DNA from: Actinomadura citrea
GTDB taxonomy: Bacteria; Actinomycetota; Actinomycetes; Streptosporangiales; Streptosporangiaceae
NCBI RefSeq assembly: GCF_013409045.1
Contig: NZ_JACCBT010000001.1
Span: 1,612,001 to 1,676,000 of the forward strand
Reading direction: 5' to 3'
DNA length: 64,000 nt
Of this stretch, positions 25,145-33,667 are shown piece after piece. The translations under genes and the position numbers were made by a program. Numbering within the stretch: position 1 is the stretch's first letter; each line of letters starts with the position of its first letter. The notes beneath the pieces were generated by a model that was not told where the DNA came from, did not search any database, and worked only from the letters and a program-made list of their open reading frames with translations.

Positions 25145-26008
25145 TCATCGCCGCCAGGCGGGCTCGGCGCCGAGGAGCGCGGCGAGCTTGTCGTCCCAGG
25201 GGGCGTAGTAGTCGGACAGGCGGCGCTGCAGGTGGTCCGGCAGGGGGGAGCCCGGCCGGGCGTTGTGCCGCTCGAACGACGCGGGCCTCCACGCCGGCAG
25301 TCCCAGGAACTCCAGCGCGGAGTCGTAGCAGGGCTCCGGTTCGGTGAAGAAGTCCTCCGCGAACAGCACGAGCACCCTGTCCCGTCCGAAGAGGGCGAAC
25401 AGCCGCTCGATCTGCTCGGCGTAGCGACCGCGGTCGAGGTAGGAGTGGTGCCGGTGGCCGTGGCTCACGTAGGCGGGGTCGGCCCTGATCTTCTCGACCT
25501 CCCCGGAGAGCCGCTCGGGCTCCAGATCCAGGGCCCGCTCGAACGGCTCGGTCTCGAACCCCCGCGCCAGCTCGTGCTTGTGGGCGGAGTAGGCCCGCAC
25601 CACCGGGTCGCGCAGCAGGACGACGAGCTTCACCCCGGGCAGGTCGCCGGCGATCCGCTCCGGCGCCAGCGGGTGGTGCATGTAGTAGCCGGCGGACTCG
25701 AACGCCTGCGGGGCGGCGCCCCGGGCGCGGCGCTCGGCGAGCGCGCGGACCGGGAAGTGCCCCCGGTACCAGCCGAGACCGCGCGGGTAGTTGACGTCGA
25801 AGTAGTGCACGCCCTTGTGGAAGTTGGGCTGGACGGTCGCCGGGTGCGCGGCCAGGGCCCGGAACAGCGAGGTGGTGCCGCCGCGCTGCGTGCCGACCAT
25901 GAGGAAGTCCGGCAGCATCCGGGCGCCCGAGGTCAGCCGCCCTCCGGTGCGTGTCGCGGCCCGGCCCGCCTCCTTGACCCATGGGGGGGCGTCACGGCGT
26001 GAGATCAC
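25145..26008 (-). CDS. PAPS-dependent sulfotransferase
   Basis: A 287-residue cytosolic sulfotransferase. The 5'-phosphosulfate loop FLMVGTQRGGTTSLFRAL is at about residues 35-52 and the 3'-phosphate site LLRDPVVRAYSAHKHE at about 131-146. A conserved glycine-rich late segment is not obvious. Fold and motifs match heparan/Stf0-like carbohydrate sulfotransferases, which move sulfate from PAPS to a hydroxyl. GTG at 26008 follows GGGAGGAA with a good gap and overlaps the preceding kinase-like gene by 4 nt. The flippase, co-polymerase and ligase genes around it, and cysDN, APS kinase and cysQ in the same block, make a glycan the likely acceptor. Confidence 0.9.
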   Translation of the reverse strand: MISRRDAPPWVKEAGRAATRTGGRLTSGARMLPDFLMVGTQRGGTTSLFRALAAHPATVQPNFHKGVHYFDVNYPRGLGWYRGHFPVRALAERRARGAAPQAFESAGYYMHHPLAPERIAGDLPGVKLVVLLRDPVVRAYSAHKHELARGFETEPFERALDLEPERLSGEVEKIRADPAYVSHGHRHHSYLDRGRYAEQIERLFALFGRDRVLVLFAEDFFTEPEPCYDSALEFLGLPAWRPASFERHNARPGSPLPDHLQRRLSDYYAPWDDKLAALLGAEPAWRR

Positions 26009-27231
26009 GGGGTTCCTCCCGAAATCGTGTCCTGTGTAGTGGTGTGCAGGAGCGCCAGCAGCCGCTCGGTGTCGGCGCGCAGCGGCCCGCCGATCGGCTC
26101 CTGGGCGGCCAGCAGGTAGCGGCGGCACAGCTCCACGAGGTAGAGCCGGACGGTCGCCTCCGCGGCGGGGCCCGTCGGCCCGAGCGGCTCCAGGAGGGCG
26201 GCGGCGCCGTCCGGCCAGGTGGTGTAGGGCGGCCCGGACGCGGTGCGCATCGCCTCCTGGAGCCGGTAGTGCAGCAGGTCGAACCCGTTCGGGACTCCGC
26301 GCGCGAACCGCTCCCAGTCCCACAGGCGCAGCACGCCGCGGTGCCAGGCCATGTTCCACGGCGTCCAGTCGCCGTGCCAGGCGCCGAAGTCCAGGACCAG
26401 ATCGCCGTGCGCCTTGCCGACGAACTCCACGACCTCGCCGAAGACGGCGCGCTGCCGCTCGTCCCGGACCAGGCCGGGGCTCGCGGTCATCTCCTCCCAG
26501 TAGGCGCTGCCGCGCAGCGGCGCCCGTTCGACGCCGCCGACCTCGAACAGCGCCCGCATCTGGGAGACGGGGGCCCGGCTCCGCGGACGCCAGCCGAGCG
26601 CGCCGGTCGGGAGCGGTTCGAGGACGAGCAGGTCCAGGCCGTGCCACGTGCCGTGGTGGAGCAGGCGCGGGACGTGCGGGAGCCCGCGCGACCCCGAAGC
26701 GGGCAGGTGGGCGTTCAGGTAGGTGAGGGCGGCGGCCTCGCCGTCGAGAAGGGCGCGGGCCGTGCCGGTGTCGCCGATCTTGACGAACGCCGCGGGCTCG
26801 CCGCGCGGCGACAGCACGTGCAGGATCGGCTTGCGGTTGGCGCGGGCGCTCCCGAGCCCCACGCTGACCACCACCGGCCGGCCGAGCAGGTCCGACAGCC
26901 GGTCCTCGATGGAGGGGCCGCCGCCGGTGACGCGGAGCCGGTCGCGCAGCGTCCGCTCCGGCAGCCCGGTGCGCACCGCCGCCGCCGTCAGGCCGCGGGA
27001 GGCGCGCTGCTTCACGCCGAGGTCGTGGCTGTAGCGGCGCAGCGCGGCCGCGGTGGCGCGCGGCATCCCCGCCGGGACGAGCAGCCGCGGCCGCTCCGCG
27101 TCCGGCAGGAACGCCAGTTCCCGGCGCGCCCCCTCGGAGCGCCCCGGGCCGACGGCCTCCACCCGCGCGTCCGGCCACAGGTCCCGCACCGCCGCGATCC
27201 AGGCGGCCCGCGTCTCCTCCGATGCGCTCAC
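26005..27231 (-). CDS. APH-fold phosphotransferase-like protein in the polysaccharide operon
   Basis: A 408-residue protein. Its C-terminal half is an aminoglycoside-phosphotransferase/choline-kinase fold: a candidate ATP-binding Lys in AAFVKIGD (about 147-154), the catalytic loop HGDWTPWN (286-293) and the metal-binding LWDWERF (303-309). The first 110 residues form a separate alpha/beta region of unknown type. Operon context makes drug resistance unlikely; phosphorylation of a sugar, lipid or small alcohol for the surface polymer is a better guess. It starts with GTG inside the stop of the ligase gene (GTGA) and ends the same way against the sulfotransferase. Confidence 0.75.
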   Translation of the reverse strand: MSASEETRAAWIAAVRDLWPDARVEAVGPGRSEGARRELAFLPDAERPRLLVPAGMPRATAAALRRYSHDLGVKQRASRGLTAAAVRTGLPERTLRDRLRVTGGGPSIEDRLSDLLGRPVVVSVGLGSARANRKPILHVLSPRGEPAAFVKIGDTGTARALLDGEAAALTYLNAHLPASGSRGLPHVPRLLHHGTWHGLDLLVLEPLPTGALGWRPRSRAPVSQMRALFEVGGVERAPLRGSAYWEEMTASPGLVRDERQRAVFGEVVEFVGKAHGDLVLDFGAWHGDWTPWNMAWHRGVLRLWDWERFARGVPNGFDLLHYRLQEAMRTASGPPYTTWPDGAAALLEPLGPTGPAAEATVRLYLVELCRRYLLAAQEPIGGPLRADTERLLALLHTTTQDTISGGTP

Positions 27232-28640
27232 AGCGGCGCCTCCTCGGCGGCGACCCGGGCACGGGCGCGCGGCCGGGCCTGCGCGCGGGCGTCCCGGCTC
27301 GCCCGCCACATCAGGCCCACAGCGATCATCACCGTGTACAGCGGTACCTCCACCATGTCGTAGGTGATCATGAACAGGCCGCAGGCGATCAGGACGGCGC
27401 AGCCCGCCAGGGAGTACGCGCCGCGCTCCCGCCAGTGCCGCAGGAACCGGACGGCGAAGAACGCGCAGAACGCGATCGTCCCGACGATGCCGTTGGCGAA
27501 CAGCAGGAGCCACAGGTGGCCCTGGGTGCCGAGCGGCGGCGAGCCGCACGCCTTGCAGCCGATCTTGTCGCCGCCGGAGACCTGGCCGAGGTCGCCCTGG
27601 ACGTTGCGGGTGGATCCGAAACCGACCAGCGGGGAGCCGGTGAGGGCGCTGCGGGTGGTCTCCTCGGCCAGCAGCGTGCGGCGGTTGTTGCTGTGCGGGT
27701 TGTCGAGGCGGTCCTGGACGAGGCCGGGCAGCGGGGACAGCGCCACGACGATCGCGCCCGCCGCGGCCATCCCGGCCGTCCAGGCGATCACGCGGGGACC
27801 GCCCACCTGGAGCAGCTTCGCGACGCCGAACAGGCCGATCGCGCCGAGCGCCCCCCACAGCCCCCGGTTCAGCGAGTACACGACCGGCCACAGCGACGCG
27901 GCGAGGACGGCCAGCCCGAACGCGCGGCGCCGCATGTCGGCGCGGACGATCCAGGTCAGCAGGAAGTACGGGAGGAAGAAGGCGTAGGCGGCGCCCCAGG
28001 TGTTGGCGTAGGCGAACGGCGCCATGGGCCGCGACTGCTCGAACCCGAGGATCGACTCCACTTCGGAGACCCTCGGGTGGACGATGTCGCGGACGAAGGA
28101 GTTGGAGGTCAGGCCGTGCGGCAGAACCATCTCCACCGGGGAGGTGAGCTGGATCGATGGGAAGAAGGACCCGATCAGCCCGCCGAGGGTCGTCACGATG
28201 AACATGTAGCCGAGGAGCCTGCCGATCTTGCCCGACGGCAGCTCCCGCTCGCTCATGTTGCCGACGTAGAGCAGCACGATGGTGGAGGACAGGTACCAGG
28301 CGAGCCGGTAGCCGTACACCAGGAGCCGGCTGAACCCGCCGCCCGGTTCGGCGAGGGGCGCGTCGGCCCACAGCACGAACACGCCCAGCACGACCCAGAG
28401 CAGGAAGAACAGCCACGCCCCGAAGCCTCCGGGCGCCACCAGGGTGCCGCGCCGCCGCCACAGCGTCATCGCCATGGGCACGCTGATGACCAGCAGCACG
28501 ACGTTCGCGAGGCCGAGGATCCACCACAGCGGGAAACCGAGCAGCGCGACGGTGAGCGGCCAGCCCGGCCGCAGGCGCCAGGGCAGCAGCCGCGGCGTCG
28601 CGAGAGGAGTGCTCCCCGCGATCCCTCGCATCCCGGCCAA
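27228..28640 (-). CDS. O-antigen ligase / Wzy-like polysaccharide polymerase
   Basis: A 470-residue membrane protein with 10-12 hydrophobic helices and a large extracytoplasmic loop late in the chain (about residues 305-385) that contains RLDNPHSNNRRTLLAEET and GSPLVGFGSTRN, the conserved Wzy_C/WaaL pattern. Such proteins polymerise repeat units or ligate glycan outside the membrane. The longest frame starts TTG at 28640 with GGAG 6 nt upstream; an ATG at 28631 is also possible. It is the first gene of the leftward operon ligase - APH-like - sulfotransferase - co-polymerases - flippase - methyltransferase - RCC1. Confidence 0.88.
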   Translation of the reverse strand: MAGMRGIAGSTPLATPRLLPWRLRPGWPLTVALLGFPLWWILGLANVVLLVISVPMAMTLWRRRGTLVAPGGFGAWLFFLLWVVLGVFVLWADAPLAEPGGGFSRLLVYGYRLAWYLSSTIVLLYVGNMSERELPSGKIGRLLGYMFIVTTLGGLIGSFFPSIQLTSPVEMVLPHGLTSNSFVRDIVHPRVSEVESILGFEQSRPMAPFAYANTWGAAYAFFLPYFLLTWIVRADMRRRAFGLAVLAASLWPVVYSLNRGLWGALGAIGLFGVAKLLQVGGPRVIAWTAGMAAAGAIVVALSPLPGLVQDRLDNPHSNNRRTLLAEETTRSALTGSPLVGFGSTRNVQGDLGQVSGGDKIGCKACGSPPLGTQGHLWLLLFANGIVGTIAFCAFFAVRFLRHWRERGAYSLAGCAVLIACGLFMITYDMVEVPLYTVMIAVGLMWRASRDARAQARPRARARVAAEEAPL

Positions 28641-29029
28641 TCACCGCTCCGTTTCCGTGGGACGCGCCTTCGGGCGCGCGGACCGCGCCGTCCGGTCCCG
28701 GACGCACGTCGCCCATGGAAGGACGTCCTGTCTCTTACCAGGGGCGACAGCGGGCGGTGGCCGACTTCGGCCACGCGATCCGGTCGTCCGGTGAGACCCG
28801 GCAAGCGTCCTTTCGAGGTGCGCAGCGTACCTCGCGAGACGCGATGGGCGTGCCCGCCGAGGCGAGTCAGGGGGTCCTGCGGCAAGCGGTCCACCGTGCA
28901 GTTCGGCGGCCGAGATCGAAAAGTTAGTGATCAAACGGTGGTACCGGTAGCCCGCTGGCTACGATTACGCGGCGCTGTGTGCCTTCACGGGGAACATGGC
29001 GCTTACTTCTATCTTGCACGGAGGGGTCG
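28641..29029. other. Divergent intergenic region between two polysaccharide transcription units
   Basis: This 389-bp region must hold promoters for the leftward ligase operon and the rightward propeller gene. A TACGAT box at 28960-28965 is a candidate -10 for the rightward gene, but no convincing -35 is visible. I see no gene here. Confidence 0.45.
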
Positions 29030-31870
29030 ATGGGCAGACGCAGGTGGGGGGCGTTGGCCGTGGGGGCCGCGCTCGCGCTGGGGACGCTGACGGGGAGCCT
29101 CGCCGCGAGCGCCCCGGCACGCGCGGACCAGAGGGGGTCCGAGCCCGGGCACGGGAAGGTCGTCAACGCCGACCCGGCGGACTACACGCCGAACGTGCTG
29201 GACGGCGAGGTCAAGTCGATCATCAAGATCGGCGGCAAGATCTACGTCGGCGGCTCCTTCACCCAGGTGAAGGAGGTCGGGGCCAACAAGCCGACGCTGG
29301 TCCGCAACCGGCTGTTCGCCTTCGACGCCGCCACCGGCGCCATCGATCCGGGCTTCGCGCCCGACCTCAACAAGGGCGAGGCCAGCGCGCTGCTGCCCGC
29401 CCCCGACGGCCAGTCGATCTACGTCGGCGGAAGCTTCAGCGAGATCAACGGCGTCCGGCACTTCGTGCTCGCCAGGATCAACGCCCAGACCGGCGCCCCC
29501 ATCGCCGCGTTCGACCCGCAGCTCGACGCCAAGGTCCGCGACCTGCGGCTGGCGGGCGGCCGGCTGTACGTCGGCGGCACCTTCGCGACCGTCGGCGGCG
29601 CCGCGCGGGTGGCCCTCGCCGCCCTCGACCCCCAGACGGGGGACCGCGACGACTTCGTGAACCTGAACCTCGCCGGCACCCAGACCGGCGACGGCGTCAC
29701 CCAGATCTACAAGATGGACGTCAGCCCGGACGGCTCCAAGCTCGTCGGCATCGGCAACTTCAGCTCGGTCGCGGGCAGCACCCGGCGCCAGATCGTCATG
29801 GTGGACCTCACCGGCCCGTCCGCGCAGCTCGCGAACTGGGACACCACCCGCTACGCCGACCAGTGCTCGCAGTCGTTCGACACCTACATGCGCGACGTCG
29901 AGTTCTCTCCGGACGGCTCGTACTTCGTGGTGACGACCACCGGCGCCTACGGCGGCTCCGCGAAGCTGTGCGACACCCAGGCCCGCTGGGAGAGCCCCGC
30001 CACCGGCGGCGGCCAGCAGCCGACCTGGGTGAACTTCACCGGGGGCGACACCACCTACGCCGTGGAGATCACCGACACGGCCGTCTACACCGGCGGCCAC
30101 TTCCGGTGGGCCAACAACCCGTTCGCCGGCGACAACCCCGGCCAGGGCGCCGTCGGCCGCGAGGGCATCGTCGCGCTCGACCCGGTCAGCGGCCTGCCGT
30201 TCAGCTGGAACCCCGGCCGCGACAAGGGCGTCGGCGTCTTCGACATGCTGGCCACCGACGAGGGCCTGTGGATCGGCAGCGACACCGACAACGTGGGCGG
30301 CGAGTTCCACCAGAAGCTCGCGATGTTCCCCGTCGCCGGCGGCGCGGCCGTTCCCGCCTACAGCACCGGCGAGCTGCCCGGGAACGTCTACTCCGGCGGC
30401 GGCATCGGCTTCGGGGCCGCCAACTACCTCCGGCACCGCTCGTTCGACGGCACCACCGCCGGCGCCGCGGTCGACGACGGCACCGCGGGCATCGACTGGC
30501 GGACCGCGCGCGGCGCCTTCATGGTGAACGGGGAGCTCTTCTACGGCTCGTCGGACGGACTGTTCCGGCGCCGCACCTTCGACGGCACCGCGCTCGGCAC
30601 GGCCACAACCATCGACACCGCCGACCAGCTCGCCACCATGACGACCTGGCACTCGCAGGTGCAGAACATCACCGGCATGTTCTTCGCCAAGGGCCGGGTC
30701 TACTACACGCGCGGGCAGTCCTCGCTCTACTACCGGACGTTCAACCCGGAGAGCAACGTCGTCGGCGCACAGGAGTTCGTCGCGGTGAACAACCTGCCCG
30801 GCATGAGCTGGAGCTCGGTCGGCGGCATGTTCGTCGACGGCGCGAACCTCTACTACGTCAACAACGGCAACGGCCGGCTCTACCTGGTCGCGTTCTCCGC
30901 GGCGGGAGTGCCGTCCGGATCGTCGACCGAGGTCAGCACCGCCGACTGGCGCGGCCGGACGGTGTTCCTCTACGCGGGGACGCCGAACCAGCCGCCGAGC
31001 GCCGCGTTCACCGGCGACTGCGACGGGCTGAACTGCACGTTCAACGCCGGCGGCTCGTCCGACCCCGACGGTTCGATCGCCTCCTACGCCTGGGACTTCG
31101 GCGACGGCGAGACCGGCACGGGCGCCACGCCGCAGCACGCGTTCGCCGCGGCCGGCACCTACACGGTCAAGCTGACGGTGACCGACGACCGCGGCGGCAA
31201 GGGGACCAGGTCGCAGGACGTGACGGTCGCCTCGAACCAGGTGAACATCGGCTACCGCGGCGGTGCGGGCGGCAACGGCAACGTCCAGACCGCCACGGCG
31301 CAGGTCCCGCCGGCGGTGCAGCCCGGCGACGGCATGATCCTCATGCTGACGTTCAACAGCAGCGAGGCGACGCTGGCGACCCCGCCGTCCGGCTGGACGC
31401 AGGTCGGCACGCAGGTGGCGGGCACCGCGACGTCCGTCGTCTGGAAGCGCGTCGCCCAGGCCGGTGACGCCGGTACGCAGGTCGGCATCGGGTTCAGCGC
31501 CTACACCAAGGCCGACATCCGGCTGCTCGCCTACGAGGGCACCAACGCGACCGACCCGGTCGCGGCCGTGGCCAAGAGCAGCGACCCCGGCTCCGGCACC
31601 TCCCACACCAGCCCGTCCGCGCAGGTGGACGCCGCCGGGTCCTGGGCGGTGACGTACTGGGCGGACAAGTCGTCCAGCACGACCTCCTGGACGGCCCCGG
31701 CCGGCGTGGAGACCCGCGGCACCGGGATCGGCTCGGGCAGCGGCCGCATCACGGCCCTGGTCGCCGACAGCAACGGCACGGTCGCCACCGGCACCTACGG
31801 CGGCAAGACGGCGACGACCGACGCCGCCAGCCGCGCCGCGCTGTGGACCATCATCCTGGCCCGCAAGTAG
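29030..31870 (+). CDS. Large secreted beta-propeller protein with PKD domain
   Basis: A 946-residue exported protein. A signal peptide (cleavage near ARA-D, residue 32) is followed by a propeller region of repeats with the core YVGGSF/YVGGTF plus LDPQTG or FDAATG (about 35-435), a second repeat region with RSFDGT/RTFDGT units (about 435-650), a PKD domain (about 654-733; WDFGDGETGTG) and a C-terminal 210-residue beta-rich domain I do not recognise. Two Cys flank the conserved segment FDTYMRDVEFSPDGSYFVV and may form a disulfide. The ATG at 29030 follows GGAGGGG. The first 430 residues match the neighbour at 33668-34939. Surface glycan binding is a guess. Confidence 0.85.
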   Translation: MGRRRWGALAVGAALALGTLTGSLAASAPARADQRGSEPGHGKVVNADPADYTPNVLDGEVKSIIKIGGKIYVGGSFTQVKEVGANKPTLVRNRLFAFDAATGAIDPGFAPDLNKGEASALLPAPDGQSIYVGGSFSEINGVRHFVLARINAQTGAPIAAFDPQLDAKVRDLRLAGGRLYVGGTFATVGGAARVALAALDPQTGDRDDFVNLNLAGTQTGDGVTQIYKMDVSPDGSKLVGIGNFSSVAGSTRRQIVMVDLTGPSAQLANWDTTRYADQCSQSFDTYMRDVEFSPDGSYFVVTTTGAYGGSAKLCDTQARWESPATGGGQQPTWVNFTGGDTTYAVEITDTAVYTGGHFRWANNPFAGDNPGQGAVGREGIVALDPVSGLPFSWNPGRDKGVGVFDMLATDEGLWIGSDTDNVGGEFHQKLAMFPVAGGAAVPAYSTGELPGNVYSGGGIGFGAANYLRHRSFDGTTAGAAVDDGTAGIDWRTARGAFMVNGELFYGSSDGLFRRRTFDGTALGTATTIDTADQLATMTTWHSQVQNITGMFFAKGRVYYTRGQSSLYYRTFNPESNVVGAQEFVAVNNLPGMSWSSVGGMFVDGANLYYVNNGNGRLYLVAFSAAGVPSGSSTEVSTADWRGRTVFLYAGTPNQPPSAAFTGDCDGLNCTFNAGGSSDPDGSIASYAWDFGDGETGTGATPQHAFAAAGTYTVKLTVTDDRGGKGTRSQDVTVASNQVNIGYRGGAGGNGNVQTATAQVPPAVQPGDGMILMLTFNSSEATLATPPSGWTQVGTQVAGTATSVVWKRVAQAGDAGTQVGIGFSAYTKADIRLLAYEGTNATDPVAAVAKSSDPGSGTSHTSPSAQVDAAGSWAVTYWADKSSSTTSWTAPAGVETRGTGIGSGSGRITALVADSNGTVATGTYGGKTATTDAASRAALWTIILARK

Positions 31871-31883
31871 GACGCGTCACCGC

Positions 31884-31929
31884 ACGTGCCACGCCCCCCG
31901 CCGGGTCTCCGGCGGGGGGCGTGGCACGT
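31884..31929. terminator. Very long bidirectional hairpin terminator
   Basis: Arms at 31884-31904 and 31909-31929 are perfectly complementary over 21 bp, with the loop GTCT. It begins 14 nt after the propeller stop and lies 68 nt from the end of the convergent hydrolase gene, so it may serve both. Confidence 0.85.
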
Positions 31930-31996
31930 CGGGCGTCAGGGGCCTGGGCCGTCAGGGCCCGGACGGGTGCGGGGGACCGGGCCGCAGGAGGGGCCT

Positions 31997-33610
31997 TCAG
32001 CAGAAGTCGCTCCAGGCCCTGCGGCTCTGGGTGTCGAGGAGGCGGAAGTCGCCGGTGTTCCAGTCGAGGTCGAAGTAGGCGACCCACAGGGCACGGTGCT
32101 TGGCGAGGTAGGCGTTGGTGGCGTTCAGCCAGGCGGCGCGCCTGTCGCCGTTGTCGCCGGCGACGAGGTAGCTGCCGGTCTCGGCGATGCCGAACGGGAG
32201 GTCCTCGCCCTTGCTGACCGCGACGACCCGGTCGTACATGGCGGCCGGGTCGTCGTAGCGGCCCTTCTTCCAGCCGAGGTTGTACACGTCCCAGCCGAGG
32301 ACCTGGATGACGTCGCGGCCCGGGTAGTAGTCGCGCCAGTCGCGCTTGGACAGCGGGTCGAGGCTCCAGCCCATCAGGACGAGGGTGGCGTGGAGGCGGG
32401 GGTTGTCCGCCTTGTCGGCGAGGGACCGCAGCCGCCGCCACGCGGCGCGGTAGTCGGCGGCGGTGAACTCGCCGGAGGCGATGTTGTCCTCGGGCTCGTG
32501 GTAGTAGACCCAGTAGAGGTCGCGGTCGCGGGGCGCGGTGGCGAACCAGCGGGTCAGCTCCCGGTCGTACTTGCCGGCGAGCACGTCCTTGGGCGCCAGC
32601 TTGAACGAGATGATCGGCGGGCGCTTCCCGGTGTCGGGCTTGCCCGGCCACGCGGGCGGGACGCCCTGGTAGAACAGCCGGACCGTCTCCAGGCCGCCGT
32701 AGGCGGCGTCCAGGCGGGTGAGGGACTTCTGGAAGGTCTCACCCGGCTTGAGTTCGAGGGAGAGGCCGCAGAGCGTCCGGCCGCCGGCCGGGGACGTCCC
32801 GGGGGTCTTCACCGGCTGCGGGGTCTCCCAGGTGGGTTCCGGTCCGGGCGCGGGAAGCGCCGTGCCGGACGTCTCGGGCGACCTGCTCGGCGTCGGAGGC
32901 CGTGCGCCCGGCCGGGTCCGCAGGACGAGGCGCGGGCCCTCGGCCGTCTCCCGGGAGTGCAGCGAGACCGCCGTCCGGGGGCCCGGGCCGGTGACGGCGA
33001 ACGCGTAGAGGCCGGGGCCGGTCACCACATCACCGACGTCGAAGGAGACCTTGCCCCCCGAGCCGGTGGGGGCGGTCGCCACGACGGGTCCGGCGACCGG
33101 GCGGTTGCCCCAGGACGTGCCGTCCTCGGTCCACGCGCCGGGCAGGGTGCGCAGCTCGACCCGCCGCGGCCGGTTCTCCGGCCGGTCGAACGTCATCTCC
33201 ACGCGGGCCCGGGTGACCGCCGGGGTGCCGGGCGGCACCTCGAACGCGACATAGGCCTCGGTGTGCCAGTCGGGCCACGCCGAGGCGGTGATCTTCTTTG
33301 CGTCGCCGAACGTCGTGCCGGGCATCTCGCGCACGACGTAGGTGTCCGCCGTGGCGGAGACGACCGCGTTCGCGCGCGCGCCGGCCGTCCGGGCGTTGTG
33401 GGTCGTACCGGTCCCCGACAGGGCGACCGCACCTGCGGAGCCGCCCAGCACCAGCAGGGCGCTCGCGGAGGTGACGTAGAAGAACGGGCGGGGCCCGCGC
33501 CGCCGGTCGCGCCGTCGGCGCGGTCCGTCCGGCGGGACGGGCAGGGAACGGCGCGCGTCCGGCCGGTGATGCCCGCCGGGAACCACCTTGCGCTGTTCGT
33601 GATGGACCAC
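31997..33610 (-). CDS. Membrane-anchored or secreted GH26-like hydrolase with N-terminal DNRLRE/CBM-like domain
   Basis: A 537-residue protein. A basic N-terminus (about 45 residues, many Arg) precedes one membrane helix (FFYVTSASALLVLGGSAGAV). A beta-sandwich of DNRLRE/CBM96 type follows (about 83-235), then a Pro/Thr linker and a TIM-barrel-like domain (about 280-537). The barrel carries YYHEPEDN, where Glu is the candidate acid/base, GWDVYN, and FGIAETGS, where Glu is the candidate nucleophile. This spacing resembles GH26 mannanase-type enzymes. It may trim the polymer of this locus. GTG at 33610 follows a GGGAGGGG site. Confidence 0.7.
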   Translation of the reverse strand: MVHHEQRKVVPGGHHRPDARRSLPVPPDGPRRRRDRRRGPRPFFYVTSASALLVLGGSAGAVALSGTGTTHNARTAGARANAVVSATADTYVVREMPGTTFGDAKKITASAWPDWHTEAYVAFEVPPGTPAVTRARVEMTFDRPENRPRRVELRTLPGAWTEDGTSWGNRPVAGPVVATAPTGSGGKVSFDVGDVVTGPGLYAFAVTGPGPRTAVSLHSRETAEGPRLVLRTRPGARPPTPSRSPETSGTALPAPGPEPTWETPQPVKTPGTSPAGGRTLCGLSLELKPGETFQKSLTRLDAAYGGLETVRLFYQGVPPAWPGKPDTGKRPPIISFKLAPKDVLAGKYDRELTRWFATAPRDRDLYWVYYHEPEDNIASGEFTAADYRAAWRRLRSLADKADNPRLHATLVLMGWSLDPLSKRDWRDYYPGRDVIQVLGWDVYNLGWKKGRYDDPAAMYDRVVAVSKGEDLPFGIAETGSYLVAGDNGDRRAAWLNATNAYLAKHRALWVAYFDLDWNTGDFRLLDTQSRRAWSDFC

Positions 33611-33667
33611 GGCCCCCGTCCCCTCCCGCAGAACGTCCCCGCTCTTCGTCTCATGCGAGCCGCCGGA

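Noticed and set aside
26005..27231. Aminoglycoside-resistance gene
   Set aside because: The fold fits, but tight coupling to ligase and sulfotransferase genes and an extra N-terminal domain make a resistance role unlikely.
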